DNA of 64,000 nucleotides from the NCBI RefSeq assembly GCF_000007705.1, contig NC_005085.1, forward strand, positions 1,116,001-1,180,000, written 5' to 3'. Positions 44,562 to 53,646 of the stretch are shown here, piece after piece. Every line of letters starts with the position of its first letter. Position 1 is the stretch's first letter. The notes beneath the pieces were generated by a model. The model made no database searches. It saw nothing but the letters and a program-made list of their open reading frames with translations, and was not told where the DNA came from. The position numbers and the translations under genes were made by a program. The DNA comes from Chromobacterium violaceum ATCC 12472. Lineage in GTDB: Bacteria > Pseudomonadota > Gammaproteobacteria > Burkholderiales > Chromobacteriaceae.

Positions 44562-46355
44562 TCAGCCCTGGTTCGCCGGGAACGTGATGATGAAGGCTGC
44601 GCCCTGGCCAGGCTCGCTTTCCAGCCGGATCTGCCCCTTCAGAATGACCTGGACGATGTTGTGGACCAGGGCCAGGCCCAAACCCACGCCGCCTTGCCCC
44701 ATTCGGGTGGTGAAGAATGGGTCGAATACCCTGCTTTGCAGCTCCTGGGTGATGCCTTTTCCATCGTCCGAGTAGATCAGGATCAGTTCTTCCTGATCGC
44801 GGCGGATGTCGATGCGGATGCAGCCGACGCCTTTTTCCTCGAAGCCGTGGGTCAGCGAGTTGGCCACCAGATGGGAAAGCAGTTGCTCCAGCGCGCTGGG
44901 GTAATTCTCAATGACCAAGCGGTCCGGAATCCGCAGCTGGACGTCGATATCAGGATGGTGTTCGGGCGGCAGCAGCGTTTGCAGCAGCCTGGAAATGATC
45001 TGTGCCGGATGGAAGCTGCGTCGCGGCTGATCGAGCTGATCGACGGCGATCTGCTTGAAGCGGCCGATCAGGTCGCCAGCCAGTTCGCTGTTGCGTTGCA
45101 GGAGCTCGCAGCTCTCTGCCGCCTTCTGCAGAAAACTCTGCAAGCCTTTGCGAGAAAGCAGCCGGTCGGTATCGGCCTTGGCGATGGCTGCCACGTCAGC
45201 CTGTATCTGCGACGAACATAGCAGGATGTTGCCTATCGGCGTATTCAACTCATGCGCCATGCCTGCGACCATTCTTGCCAGCGCCGCTTGTTTCTCGGCG
45301 ATGCTGATCTGCTGCATCGCTTTTTTCAGCTCGGCTGTGCGGGCGGCCACCCTCTCTTCCAGATGGCTGTTCAAAAGCTGCAGCTCCGCCTCGGCTTCCT
45401 TGCGTTCGGTGATGTCGGAGTAGGTGCCTATCATCCGCAGCGGCCGTCCTTGAATGTCCAGGCTGACAACCATGCCGCGTCCCAGCAGCCAGATCCATTC
45501 TTCTCCCTTGCGGAAACGGTGCTCGGTGACAAAGGAGCCCTCGGGTTGCCGCAGGTAGCCGGCCAGCTCGGCCTGCACGGTGGGGCGCTCATCCGGGTGG
45601 ATGCCGGTCTGCCACAGCTGGAAGCCGGCGATTGCCTCCGGAGCGGTCAGGCCCAACAACTGCCGGCAGCGGCTGGAAAAGAAGATGCTCCCGTTGGAGA
45701 TGTCCCAGTCCCAGACGCCGTCGCCTGCGCCTTCGAGCGCGAAGTGCCAGCGTTCTTCGCTCTCGCGCAGCGCCTGCAGCGCTTTTTGCTCGCCGGCCCT
45801 CAGCAGTTCGAACTCGCGGCGGACCCGCTCCGCTTCTTCGGCGCGCAGCGCGGCATCCTCTTGGGCGCGGGCCTTGTCGTTGTAGATCTGCCTGAGATCG
45901 CGCTCGACCATGGCGCGGAATTGCGCCAGCAGCTGCCGGTAGGTGGCGTTGTAGGCGTTTTCTTCGACATCGAGCACGCAAATGGTGCCGAACACGTCCT
46001 GGTTGGGCCAGACCAGGGGCATCCCCATGTAGGAGATCATGCCCAGCTTGATGTCCGGATTGTGGTCCCAGGCGGGATCCGTCAGCGCGTTGGGAACGAT
46101 GAGTTCGCCGCGGCGGGCCATGACGGTTTCGCAGTAGAGCCCGGTGCCCAGATCGGCGAGCTCGTCTTCCTCGTAGGGGTTGCCTTTGCTGCGGCTAGAC
46201 AAGAAGACCTTGATCTGCGGCGGCTGCGCCCGCATGATCAGCGCGGCCGGGATGCGGACCAGCTTGGCCAGCAAATCCAGCACCTCCTGCCATTTCTCGG
46301 CGTAATCATGGCCGACGGCCAAGCTGCGGGTTTCCACATTGACGGCTGCGCGCAT
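44562..46355 (-). CDS. Orphan hybrid-free sensor histidine kinase (GAF-PAS-HATPase)
   Basis: About 597 aa, no transmembrane segment, so cytoplasmic. An N-terminal GAF domain (about 20-160) is followed by a short coiled coil, a PAS/PAC domain (ALEGAGDGVWDWDISNGSIFFSSRCRQLLG ... RPLRMIGTYSDITERKEAE), another coiled coil, and the kinase core. The phosphorylated His is in MVAGMAHELNTPIGNIL. The ATPase motifs are LSHLVANSLTHG, SDDGKGI and GVGLGLALVHNIV. I chose ATG 46355, since GGAGAGGG lies upstream; the frame is open further up. No response regulator gene is near. The signal is unknown. Confidence 0.88.
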   Translation of the reverse strand: MRAAVNVETRSLAVGHDYAEKWQEVLDLLAKLVRIPAALIMRAQPPQIKVFLSSRSKGNPYEEDELADLGTGLYCETVMARRGELIVPNALTDPAWDHNPDIKLGMISYMGMPLVWPNQDVFGTICVLDVEENAYNATYRQLLAQFRAMVERDLRQIYNDKARAQEDAALRAEEAERVRREFELLRAGEQKALQALRESEERWHFALEGAGDGVWDWDISNGSIFFSSRCRQLLGLTAPEAIAGFQLWQTGIHPDERPTVQAELAGYLRQPEGSFVTEHRFRKGEEWIWLLGRGMVVSLDIQGRPLRMIGTYSDITERKEAEAELQLLNSHLEERVAARTAELKKAMQQISIAEKQAALARMVAGMAHELNTPIGNILLCSSQIQADVAAIAKADTDRLLSRKGLQSFLQKAAESCELLQRNSELAGDLIGRFKQIAVDQLDQPRRSFHPAQIISRLLQTLLPPEHHPDIDVQLRIPDRLVIENYPSALEQLLSHLVANSLTHGFEEKGVGCIRIDIRRDQEELILIYSDDGKGITQELQSRVFDPFFTTRMGQGGVGLGLALVHNIVQVILKGQIRLESEPGQGAAFIITFPANQG

Positions 46356-46407
46356 CGCCCTCTCCACAGGGACTCCGGTTCTCCGCTTAATCATAGCCGA
46401 GGGCGGC

Positions 46408-46430
46408 AAAAAGCCCCGGCAAGCGGGGCT
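46408..46430 (-). terminator. Terminator after pssA
   Basis: On the minus strand AGCCCCGC / CCGGGGCT with a short loop, then TTTTT. Confidence 0.85.
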
Positions 46431-46455
46431 ATGGGGTGAAGGGGCGGGACGGCGC

Positions 46456-47796
46456 TTACAGCATCAGATTCAGCATCCGGTCTATCCGCACCCGGCTCAG
46501 GCGGGTGAGCAGTTTCTTGATCTGTTCCGGATAGGCGCGCACGTCCTCCAACTGGCGATAATGGCTCAACTGGGTGGTGTGGCGCAGGATGCTCTGCTGT
46601 TCGGCCGCGCTCTGCCCGCGCAGCGCGCCCTGCGGGTCGCGCAGCAGCAGCGCGTTTTCCAGATCCAGCCGGAAGGCGCGCGGATTCAGATTGTTGCCGG
46701 TCAGCAGGATGAAGCGGTCATCGCTCCAGATGCCCTTCAGATGATAGGTGTTGTCGCCATCTTTCCACAGGCGGACACGCAGCTGTTCCCGGCTCAGGTA
46801 CTGGCGCTGGCGCTTGGCGAAGCGGCGCAGGTTCATCTCGTACAGGTAGGGCAGCGCGCCGATCACGCGGAACGGCTGCTCGGGCGGGATGTAGAAATCG
46901 TTGGCGGTCTTGTCGCCGACCACGATGTCGATTTCCACGCCGCGGCGCAGCGCGCGGTTGATTTCCAGCACCACCGCGCGGGGGAAGTTGAAGTAAGGCG
47001 TGCATATGAACAGGCGGCGCTGGGCGCCGGCGATCACGTCCAGGATCGCGCGATTCAGCCGGTTGCCCTTGCCGATGCCGACGATGGGGCTGATCGCCAG
47101 CTCGTCCGGAGCCGCATGCGCGGATCCGGGGCGGTACTGGCTGTGGGACAGCTTGTCGCGTAGCTGGCGGATTTCCTTGCGGATGCTGCGGGTGGACGGC
47201 GTCGGCTTGTCCAGGCGGAATACGGCCGGGTCGTTGAAGAACTGCTCGGCCATGAAGCCCGCCATCGCGTCCGCCAGCTCCGGGCTGCGGATCAGGTGGT
47301 AGCGGTCGAAGCGGTATTTGTCCAGCTTGTGCAGATAGACGTTGTTCAGGCTGGCGCCGCTGTAGAAAACGGTATCGTCTATGACGAAGCCTTTCAGGTG
47401 CAGCACGCCGAACAGCTCGCGCGTTTGCACCGGCACGCCGTAGATCGGAATGTCCAGCTCGCGGCGCGCGGCTTCTTCGCGGTACCAGCTGGCATTGCAA
47501 TGCGACTGGTCCTCGCCGATGCGGCCGCGCTGCGCGCGGTGCCAGTCCACCATCACCCTCACGTCCAGTTGGGGATTCCGCTGTTTGGCCCGGTACAGCG
47601 CATCCAGCATCTCCTGGCCGGCCTCCTCGTTTTCCAGGTACAGCGCGCAGATGTAGACGCGCCGCGTCGCCGCCGCGATGGCCTCCAGCAAGCGCAGGCG
47701 GAAATCGGCCGTCTGCAGCAGGGTGGTGAAGTCCTCGGGCCGCAAGGGAAACCAGGGCAGGCGGGACAGCGTGGGTCGGTTGAGCAGGATTGCCAT
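46456..47796 (-). CDS. pssA: CDP-diacylglycerol-serine O-phosphatidyltransferase (PLD-type PssA)
   Basis: 446 aa. Makes phosphatidylserine, the precursor of phosphatidylethanolamine, from CDP-diacylglycerol and L-serine at the membrane surface. Two HKD motifs of the phospholipase D superfamily are present: H133-L-K135..D140 and H352-L-K354..D359. The length and order match the E. coli-type enzyme (about 451 aa), unlike the unrelated integral-membrane Pss. No transmembrane segment. Confidence 0.93.
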   Translation of the reverse strand: MAILLNRPTLSRLPWFPLRPEDFTTLLQTADFRLRLLEAIAAATRRVYICALYLENEEAGQEMLDALYRAKQRNPQLDVRVMVDWHRAQRGRIGEDQSHCNASWYREEAARRELDIPIYGVPVQTRELFGVLHLKGFVIDDTVFYSGASLNNVYLHKLDKYRFDRYHLIRSPELADAMAGFMAEQFFNDPAVFRLDKPTPSTRSIRKEIRQLRDKLSHSQYRPGSAHAAPDELAISPIVGIGKGNRLNRAILDVIAGAQRRLFICTPYFNFPRAVVLEINRALRRGVEIDIVVGDKTANDFYIPPEQPFRVIGALPYLYEMNLRRFAKRQRQYLSREQLRVRLWKDGDNTYHLKGIWSDDRFILLTGNNLNPRAFRLDLENALLLRDPQGALRGQSAAEQQSILRHTTQLSHYRQLEDVRAYPEQIKKLLTRLSRVRIDRMLNLML

Positions 47797-47982
47797 GAAT
47801 GCGCAGTGGAATGACGTTCAATCGGCGAATCGTAGCACCGTTTGAGTGGTTTGGGGGAGTGCCCGACCGGCCGCGGTGACATGGGTCAAGCGGCCTGAGC
47901 GGGAGGGACGCGCCTGGGCGCGTGGCAAGGAGGCCTGAAATGTGCAAAAATTCCGGTAACTAACGAATTGCAGGTTTTTTCC

Positions 47983-48507
47983 ATGCTGGACCGGGACGGA
48001 TACCGCCCAAACGTCGGAATCATCCTCACCAACGCTAAAAACGAGGTGTTCTGGGGCAAGCGCGTGCGCGAGCATTCCTGGCAGTTCCCGCAAGGCGGCA
48101 TCAAGCCGGGCGAAAGCCCCGAAGCCGCGATGTACCGCGAACTGCTGGAAGAGGTGGGTTTGCTGCCTCAGCACGTGAAGATCCTGGGACGCACCCGCGA
48201 CTGGCTGCGTTACGAGGTGCCGACCAATTGGGTTCGCCGCGAATGGCGCGGCAGTTACAAGGGCCAGAAGCAGATCTGGTTCCTGCTCAGGCTGGTGGGG
48301 CGGGACAGCGACGTCTGTCTGCGCGCCACCAATCATCCGGAGTTCGACGGCTGGCGCTGGAACGACTACTGGGCGCCGGTGGACGCGGTGATCGAGTTCA
48401 AGCGTGACGTCTACGAGCGCGCGCTGTCCGAGCTGGCGCGCTTCATGCGAGGGGTGGAAAGCCACCACGCGTACTTGGCGCGCACCTCCACCCAGAGCGA
48501 GCAGTGA
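47983..48507 (+). CDS. rppH: RNA pyrophosphohydrolase
   Basis: 174-aa Nudix hydrolase that removes pyrophosphate from 5'-triphosphate mRNA and so starts RNase E-dependent decay. [27 protein letters not shown] is the family start. The Nudix box [23 protein letters not shown] spans residues 38-60. The C-terminal [19 protein letters not shown] section is present. ATG 47983 is preferred to an in-frame TTG five codons upstream. It is divergent from pssA by 186 bp. Confidence 0.96.
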   Translation: MLDRDGYRPNVGIILTNAKNEVFWGKRVREHSWQFPQGGIKPGESPEAAMYRELLEEVGLLPQHVKILGRTRDWLRYEVPTNWVRREWRGSYKGQKQIWFLLRLVGRDSDVCLRATNHPEFDGWRWNDYWAPVDAVIEFKRDVYERALSELARFMRGVESHHAYLARTSTQSEQ

Positions 48508-48621
48508 GCGGCGGCAGGATTGTTTACAGTACAGCGACGGCGGGCGATGCCCGCTGTCTTCATTTGTGCCGCCCGTCGCGGGCGGCGTCGACGTGACGCG
48601 CCGACAGGGCAAGACCAGAAC

Positions 48622-50589
48622 ATGACTCAACAACAATACGACGAATCCTCGGTACGGGTGCTGAAAGGGCTGGAGCCGGTGAAAGAGCGGCCCGGCATGT
48701 ACACCCGCACCACCGACCCCACCCACATCTGCCAGGAAGTGATAGACAACGCCGCCGACGAGGCGCTGGGCGGCTTCGCGCGCAAGATCGCCGTCACCGT
48801 GCATCAGGACGGCTCGCTGAGCGTCGAGGACGACGGCCGGGGCATTCCGGTGGGTTTGCATCCGCAGGAAGGCGTGCCGGTGGTGGAGCTGGTGTATACC
48901 CGCCTGCACGCCGGCGGCAAGTTCAACAAGAAGGATGGCGGCGCCTACGCCTTCTCCGGCGGCCTGCACGGTGTCGGCGTGTCGGTGACCAACGCGCTGT
49001 CCACCCGGCTGGAAGTGGAAGTGAAGCGCGAGGGCGGCGTGCACCGGCTGGTGTTTTCCGGCGGCGACGTGATCGAGCCGCTGGCCCGCGTGGGCGACTG
49101 CGGTCCGCGCACCAGCGGCACCCGCGTGCGGGTGTGGCCGGATGGCAAGTATTTCGAGAGTCCGCGCTATTCGATGCAGGAGCTGGAGCGCCTGCTGCGC
49201 GCCAAGGCGGTGCTGCTGCCCGGCGTGGCGGTCACGCTGACGGTGGAAAAGCCCAGCGGCGACGAAGTGAAGGCGTGGCAGTATCCGGACGGCCTGAAGA
49301 GCTACCTGGCCGAGCTGTGCAACGGCGACGAGCCGGTGGCGCCGCTGTTCGCCGGCGAAGCCTATATCGGCGACGACCACGAGCAGTTCGCCAAGGGCGA
49401 GGGCGCGCAGTGGGCGATGGCCTGGTTCGAGGACGGCGCCAGCGGCGAGAGCTACGTCAACCTGATCCCGACGCCGGTGGGCGGCACCCACGAGGCCGGT
49501 CTGCGTGCCGGCGTCTACGACGCGGTGAAGAGCTTCATCGACCACCACAACCTGCTGCCGCGCGGCGTCAAGCTGATGGCCGAGGACGTGTGGAGCCGCG
49601 TGCGCTTCGTGCTGTCCGCCCGCGTGCTGGACCCGCAGTTCCAGGGCCAGACCAAGGACAAGCTGACCAGCCGCGACGCGCTGAAGCTGATCTCCGGCCT
49701 CGCCCGCGACCCGGTGGAGCTGTGGCTGAACCAGCATGTGGAAGCCGGCAAGAAGATCGCCGAGCTGGCCATCCGCCAGGCGCAGAGCCGGCTGAAGTCG
49801 GTCAAGAAGGTGGAAAAGAAGAAAGGGTCCGGCGTCGCGGTGCTGCCCGGCAAGCTCACCGACTGCGAGAGCGAGGACATCGAGCGCAACGAGCTGTTCC
49901 TGGTGGAGGGCGATTCCGCCGGCGGCTCGGCCAAGCTGGCGCGCGACAAGGAATACCAGGCCATCCTGCCGCTGCGCGGCAAGGTATTGAACAGTTGGGA
50001 GACCGACCGCGACCAACTGTTCTCCAATGCCGAAATCCACGACATCGCGGTGGCGATAGGCGTCGACCCGCACGGCCCGAACGATGATCCGGACCTGTCC
50101 GGCCAGCGCTACGGCAAGATCGCCATCCTGTCCGACGCCGACGTCGACGGCTCCCACATCCAGGTGCTGCTGCTGACGCTGTTCTTCCGCCATTTCCCTC
50201 GGCTGGTGGAAAACGGCAACATCTACATCGCCCAGCCGCCGCTGTTCCGCGTCGACGTGCCCGGTCAGGGCAAGACCCGGCCGCCGCGCAAGCTGTACGC
50301 GCTGGACGAAGGCGAGATGAGCGCCATCCTCGACCGCCTGCGCAGCGAGGGCGTGCGCGAGAACGCGTGGAGCATCTCCCGCTTCAAGGGCCTGGGCGAG
50401 ATGAACCCGGAGCAGTTGAAGGACACCACGATGAACCCGGACACCCGCCGCCTGGTCAGGGTGCAGGTGCGTCCCGGCATGCTGCAGGAAACGCTGGACA
50501 TGTTCGTGATGCTGATGGGCAAGGGCGAGGCGTCCAGCCGCCGCGGCTGGATGGAGGCCAAGGGCAACGAGGTGGAAGCCGACATCTGA
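48622..50589 (+). CDS. parE: DNA topoisomerase IV subunit B
   Basis: 655 aa. GHKL ATPase domain at the N-terminus (EVIDNAADEAL; DDGRGIPVG; GGLHGVGVSVTNAL), transducer, and a TOPRIM domain (LVEGDSAGG; LSDADVDGSHI; IAQPPLFRV). With ParC (not in this window) it decatenates daughter chromosomes. The start ATG 48622 follows AAGAC; the sequence MTQQQYDESSVRVLKGLEPVKERPGMY matches relatives. The 114-bp gap after rppH includes GC-rich hairpins. Confidence 0.96.
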   Translation: MTQQQYDESSVRVLKGLEPVKERPGMYTRTTDPTHICQEVIDNAADEALGGFARKIAVTVHQDGSLSVEDDGRGIPVGLHPQEGVPVVELVYTRLHAGGKFNKKDGGAYAFSGGLHGVGVSVTNALSTRLEVEVKREGGVHRLVFSGGDVIEPLARVGDCGPRTSGTRVRVWPDGKYFESPRYSMQELERLLRAKAVLLPGVAVTLTVEKPSGDEVKAWQYPDGLKSYLAELCNGDEPVAPLFAGEAYIGDDHEQFAKGEGAQWAMAWFEDGASGESYVNLIPTPVGGTHEAGLRAGVYDAVKSFIDHHNLLPRGVKLMAEDVWSRVRFVLSARVLDPQFQGQTKDKLTSRDALKLISGLARDPVELWLNQHVEAGKKIAELAIRQAQSRLKSVKKVEKKKGSGVAVLPGKLTDCESEDIERNELFLVEGDSAGGSAKLARDKEYQAILPLRGKVLNSWETDRDQLFSNAEIHDIAVAIGVDPHGPNDDPDLSGQRYGKIAILSDADVDGSHIQVLLLTLFFRHFPRLVENGNIYIAQPPLFRVDVPGQGKTRPPRKLYALDEGEMSAILDRLRSEGVRENAWSISRFKGLGEMNPEQLKDTTMNPDTRRLVRVQVRPGMLQETLDMFVMLMGKGEASSRRGWMEAKGNEVEADI

Positions 50590-50614
50590 TCCGGCTGGAT
50601 CCGCGAGTTCGACG

Positions 50615-50648
50615 ACCCCGTCCGCCTGCGAAGGCCGGCGGGGTTTTT
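50615..50648 (+). terminator. Terminator after parE
   Basis: ACCCCG / CGGGGT with inner partial pairing, followed by TTTTT. It sits between convergent genes. Confidence 0.8.
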
Positions 50649-50653
50649 CATGG

Positions 50654-51367
50654 TCAGTCGAAAATGGACAGCAGCTCCGCCATCTTGGCCTTTCCGGCGG
50701 AGGACTGGCAGGCGGCCTTGATTTTCTCCAACGCCGCAGCGTCATGCGCCAGCGGATGGGCGCGCGACACGTACACCGCCATCGGCTCGCGGCTGACCGG
50801 CAGTTCCGCCCAGCGGTCGGCCGGCACGGACAGGCCGCGCAGCACGCGGCCGCAGCCTGGGCGCACGCACATCATCGCATCCAGCCGGCCGATGCGCAGC
50901 ATGCCCAGCCCCTGGCGCATGTCGTTGACCAATACCGCTTCCGCGCCGCTCTGGGCGATGAATCCATCTAGCGTATGGGTGCCGCGCAGAATGCCCACCG
51001 GCCGCGCTCGCAGATTGGCGGCCTTCGGCGCGCGCTCGTCTTGCCGGTAGACTATGGACAGCCTGATGTCGGTCGGGCGGCATAGTTCCAGTGCGAAGAC
51101 GTCGCGCTCCGGAGACGCGGTGATCAGCGCCAATGCGTCTCGTCCCGCTTTCAGCTCCTCCACCAGCCGCGGCAGCGGGCGGGTGTTCTGCTGTAACTGC
51201 AGGCCGCTTTGCTCCGCCAGCCAGCGCAGGAAGCGCGGTGTCAGGCCGTCGCCGCTGACGGCGTCGCCCCAGGGCTCTATCGCCTGGCTGTATGCCGGGA
51301 TCGGTTCGGCATGGAGAAGGAGCGGGCATAGCAGCAACGCCAGCCCGCCCAGCAACTTGTTCATCAT
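50654..51367 (-). CDS. Lone periplasmic substrate-binding-like protein
   Basis: 237 aa with a signal peptide (MMNKLLGGLALLLCPLLLHA). The body is a PBPb-type (amino-acid/solute-binding) fold: AYSQAIEPWGDAVSGDGLTPRFLRWLAEQSGLQLQ. Two Cys pairs may form disulfides. There are no permease or ATPase genes beside it, so it may act as a sensor or an orphan binding component. The ligand is unknown. Confidence 0.75.
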   Translation of the reverse strand: MMNKLLGGLALLLCPLLLHAEPIPAYSQAIEPWGDAVSGDGLTPRFLRWLAEQSGLQLQQNTRPLPRLVEELKAGRDALALITASPERDVFALELCRPTDIRLSIVYRQDERAPKAANLRARPVGILRGTHTLDGFIAQSGAEAVLVNDMRQGLGMLRIGRLDAMMCVRPGCGRVLRGLSVPADRWAELPVSREPMAVYVSRAHPLAHDAAALEKIKAACQSSAGKAKMAELLSIFD

Positions 51368-51434
51368 CCGGCTCCCGCGGCAGGAGCGTGTCCGAGAAGG
51401 GCGGCGGACAACGCTTGCTGCAGTATAGCCGGGC

Positions 51435-52031
51435 TTACCAGACGGTCAGCGTCTGGCCGTTGGTGATGCCTTCCACGCTGCGCACGTAGGCCAGCGCCGC
51501 GCGCGAGGCCGGCACCGGCTCGAAGCCGGGGAAGAAGGGCGCGTAGCCGTCCCACGATTCTTGCAGCGCGTTGGGGCTGACCACGTTGATGCGGCGGTCG
51601 CGGCCCAGCTCCAGCGCGGCGGCGGCGGCGAAGCCCTCCAGCGCGCGATTCACCGCGGTGGCGTTGGCGCCCTGGCGGATGGGCTGGGCGCTGATGATGC
51701 CGCTGGTCAGCGTGATCGAGCCGCCGTCGTTCAGATAGTGCTGGCCGGTCAGCGCCAGGTCGATCTGACCCAGCAGCTTGTCGTTCAGGCCGATGCGGAA
51801 ATCGGCGGCGGTCATCTCCGCCAGCGGGGCGAAGTGCACGCTGCCGGCGGCGCTGACGATGGCGTCGAGCCGGCCTGCCTGCTCGAACATCCGCTGCACG
51901 CTGGCGCTGTCGGTGATGTCGACGCGCAGATCGCCGCTGCCGCGGCCGGCGGTGATGACTTGATGGTGGGACAAGGCTTGATGCACGGCGCGGCCCAGCG
52001 TGCCGCTGGCGCCTACGAGCAGGATCTTCAT
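51435..52031 (-). CDS. Short-chain dehydrogenase-like protein lacking the usual Tyr-Lys pair
   Basis: 198 aa. The Rossmann nucleotide motif GASGTLG is at residues 7-13 and a NAG-like step (DAIVSAAGS) follows. At the position of the catalytic Tyr-x3-Lys the sequence reads QGANATAVNRALEGF, so neither residue is present. Thus it may bind NAD(P) without normal SDR catalysis, or use other residues. It is divergent from a LysR gene by 104 bp, which probably regulates it. Confidence 0.8.
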   Translation of the reverse strand: MKILLVGASGTLGRAVHQALSHHQVITAGRGSGDLRVDITDSASVQRMFEQAGRLDAIVSAAGSVHFAPLAEMTAADFRIGLNDKLLGQIDLALTGQHYLNDGGSITLTSGIISAQPIRQGANATAVNRALEGFAAAAALELGRDRRINVVSPNALQESWDGYAPFFPGFEPVPASRAALAYVRSVEGITNGQTLTVW

Positions 52032-52135
52032 GCGTGTTCTCCGTTGCGGGTTGCGATGTCCACAGTGTGCATGGATTCCCTGTGTTGATTAATCCGCTAT
52101 GATGAACAAGATTAATAATCTGGAGTTTTTAATCT

Positions 52136-53020
52136 GTGGATCGCCTGCTCAGCATGGAGTTATTCGTCGCGGTGGTGGAGAAAGGCAGCTTCACCGCCGC
52201 GGCCGACGCCCACCGGCTGTCCCAGCCCATGGTCGGCAAGCATATCGCCGCGCTGGAACAAAGGCTGGGCGGCAAGCTGCTGGTGCGCACCACCCGCCGC
52301 CAGCAATTGACCGAGCTGGGCCAGCATTACTATCAGCGCTGCCGCGCCATCCTGGCCGAACTGGCGGCCGCCGAGGACGCCGCCGCGCTGTTGCGGGCGC
52401 AGCCGCGCGGCGTGCTGAGGGTCAACGCCTCCATCACTTTCGGCACGCTGCGCCTGGCGCCGCTGCTGGCCGAGTTCATGGCGCGCTGGCCGGACATCGG
52501 CGTGGAGCTGGAACTCAGCGATCAACTGGCGGACCTGGTGGCCGACGGCTACGACGCGGTGTTCCGCATCGGCCGTCTGGCCGATTCCGGCATGGTGGCG
52601 CGGCGCTTGCGGCCGTACCGGATGATGATCGCCGCGTCGCCGGCCTACCTGGCCGCGCGCGGCACGCCGGCGACGCCGGCAGACTTGGCGGATCACGACT
52701 GCCTGGGCTTCAGCCGCTGGCGGCGCGACGACGGCTGGGAGGCGCTGGCGCAGCTGCATGGGGTGCGGATGCGCGCCAGCCGCTTCCAGTGCAATCAGGG
52801 CCAGGCCTTGCGCCAGCTGGCGCTGTCCGGCGCCGGCATCGCGCTGCAGGCGGAAGCGCTGCTGGCGGAGGATGTGGCGGCAGGTAGGCTGGTGTCGCTG
52901 CTGGACGGCTATTTGCCCGACCCCAAGCCCATGCACCTGATCTACCCGGCCGATCGCCAGCCCTTGCCGAAACTGCGGGTTTTCGTCGATTTCATCGTCG
53001 AACGGCTGGGCGAGCTGTGA
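52136..53020 (+). CDS. LysR-family transcriptional regulator
   Basis: 294 aa. HTH MELFVAVVEKGSFTAAADAHRLSQPMVGKHIAALEQRLGGKLLVRTTRRQQLTELG, followed by the substrate-binding domain. I use GTG 52136 because GGAG lies about 9 bases upstream; ATG 52154 is a less supported alternative. It is divergent from the SDR gene, with AT-rich repeats (GATTAAT) in the gap that may be its binding site. Confidence 0.88.
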   Translation: MDRLLSMELFVAVVEKGSFTAAADAHRLSQPMVGKHIAALEQRLGGKLLVRTTRRQQLTELGQHYYQRCRAILAELAAAEDAAALLRAQPRGVLRVNASITFGTLRLAPLLAEFMARWPDIGVELELSDQLADLVADGYDAVFRIGRLADSGMVARRLRPYRMMIAASPAYLAARGTPATPADLADHDCLGFSRWRRDDGWEALAQLHGVRMRASRFQCNQGQALRQLALSGAGIALQAEALLAEDVAAGRLVSLLDGYLPDPKPMHLIYPADRQPLPKLRVFVDFIVERLGEL

Positions 53021-53088
53021 GGTCCGGTGACCGCCCCTGTCAGAAATTCTCGTTTGTATCGCCCGCTTGCGGCGAGTAGTGTCAAGGC

Positions 53089-53646
53089 ATGAATCGCGAT
53101 CTGATCCTTCCCAGCCGGCGCGAATTGTTCGCCGGCTTCTTCTCCATCGGCGTCAGCGGCTTCGGCGGCGTGCTGCCGCAGGCGCACAGCATGCTGGTGC
53201 TGCGGCGGCGCTGGCTGTCCGAGGCCGACTTCGCCGAGCAGCTGGGGCTGTGCCAGGTGCTGCCCGGGCCGAATATCGTCAATATGGCGGTGTCGATAGG
53301 CGCGCGCTTCCACGGGCCGTCCGGCGCGCTGGTCGCGGTGTGCGGCCTCCTGTTGGCGCCCATGGTCATCGTGCTGCTGCTGGCCGCGGCCTATGGACGC
53401 TACCGGCAGCTGCCGCTGGTCGAACACGTGATGCACGGCCTGGCGGCGGCGGCGGCCGGCCTGTTGCTGGCGATGGCGCTGCGGCTGCTGTCCAGGCTGG
53501 AGCGGCGCTGGTGGAGCGCGCTGGTGGTGTGCGCCACCTTCGCCGCCATCGCGGTGTTCCGCCTGCCCTTGCTGTGGGTGTTGCTGGCTTCCGCGCCGTC
53601 GGCGCTGGCGCTGGCCTGGCTAAGCCGGGAGAGGAGGGCGACATGA
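53089..53646 (+). CDS. Chromate transporter, N-terminal half (short-chain CHR)
   Basis: 185-aa membrane protein. N-terminal FFSIGVSGFGGVLPQAHSMLV and PGPNIVNMAVSIGARFHGPSGALVAV are CHR-domain motifs. Short CHR proteins come in pairs that together replace one long ChrA. The start of the next gene overlaps its stop by four bases (ATGA). It may export chromate or another anion (sulfate has been suggested for relatives). Confidence 0.88.
   Translation: MNRDLILPSRRELFAGFFSIGVSGFGGVLPQAHSMLVLRRRWLSEADFAEQLGLCQVLPGPNIVNMAVSIGARFHGPSGALVAVCGLLLAPMVIVLLLAAAYGRYRQLPLVEHVMHGLAAAAAGLLLAMALRLLSRLERRWWSALVVCATFAAIAVFRLPLLWVLLASAPSALALAWLSRERRAT

Noticed and set aside
47876-47889. FNR-like half-dyad GTGAC-N4-GTCAA between pssA and rppH
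   Set aside because: One half deviates from TTGAC, and no -10 lies 22 bp away on either strand.
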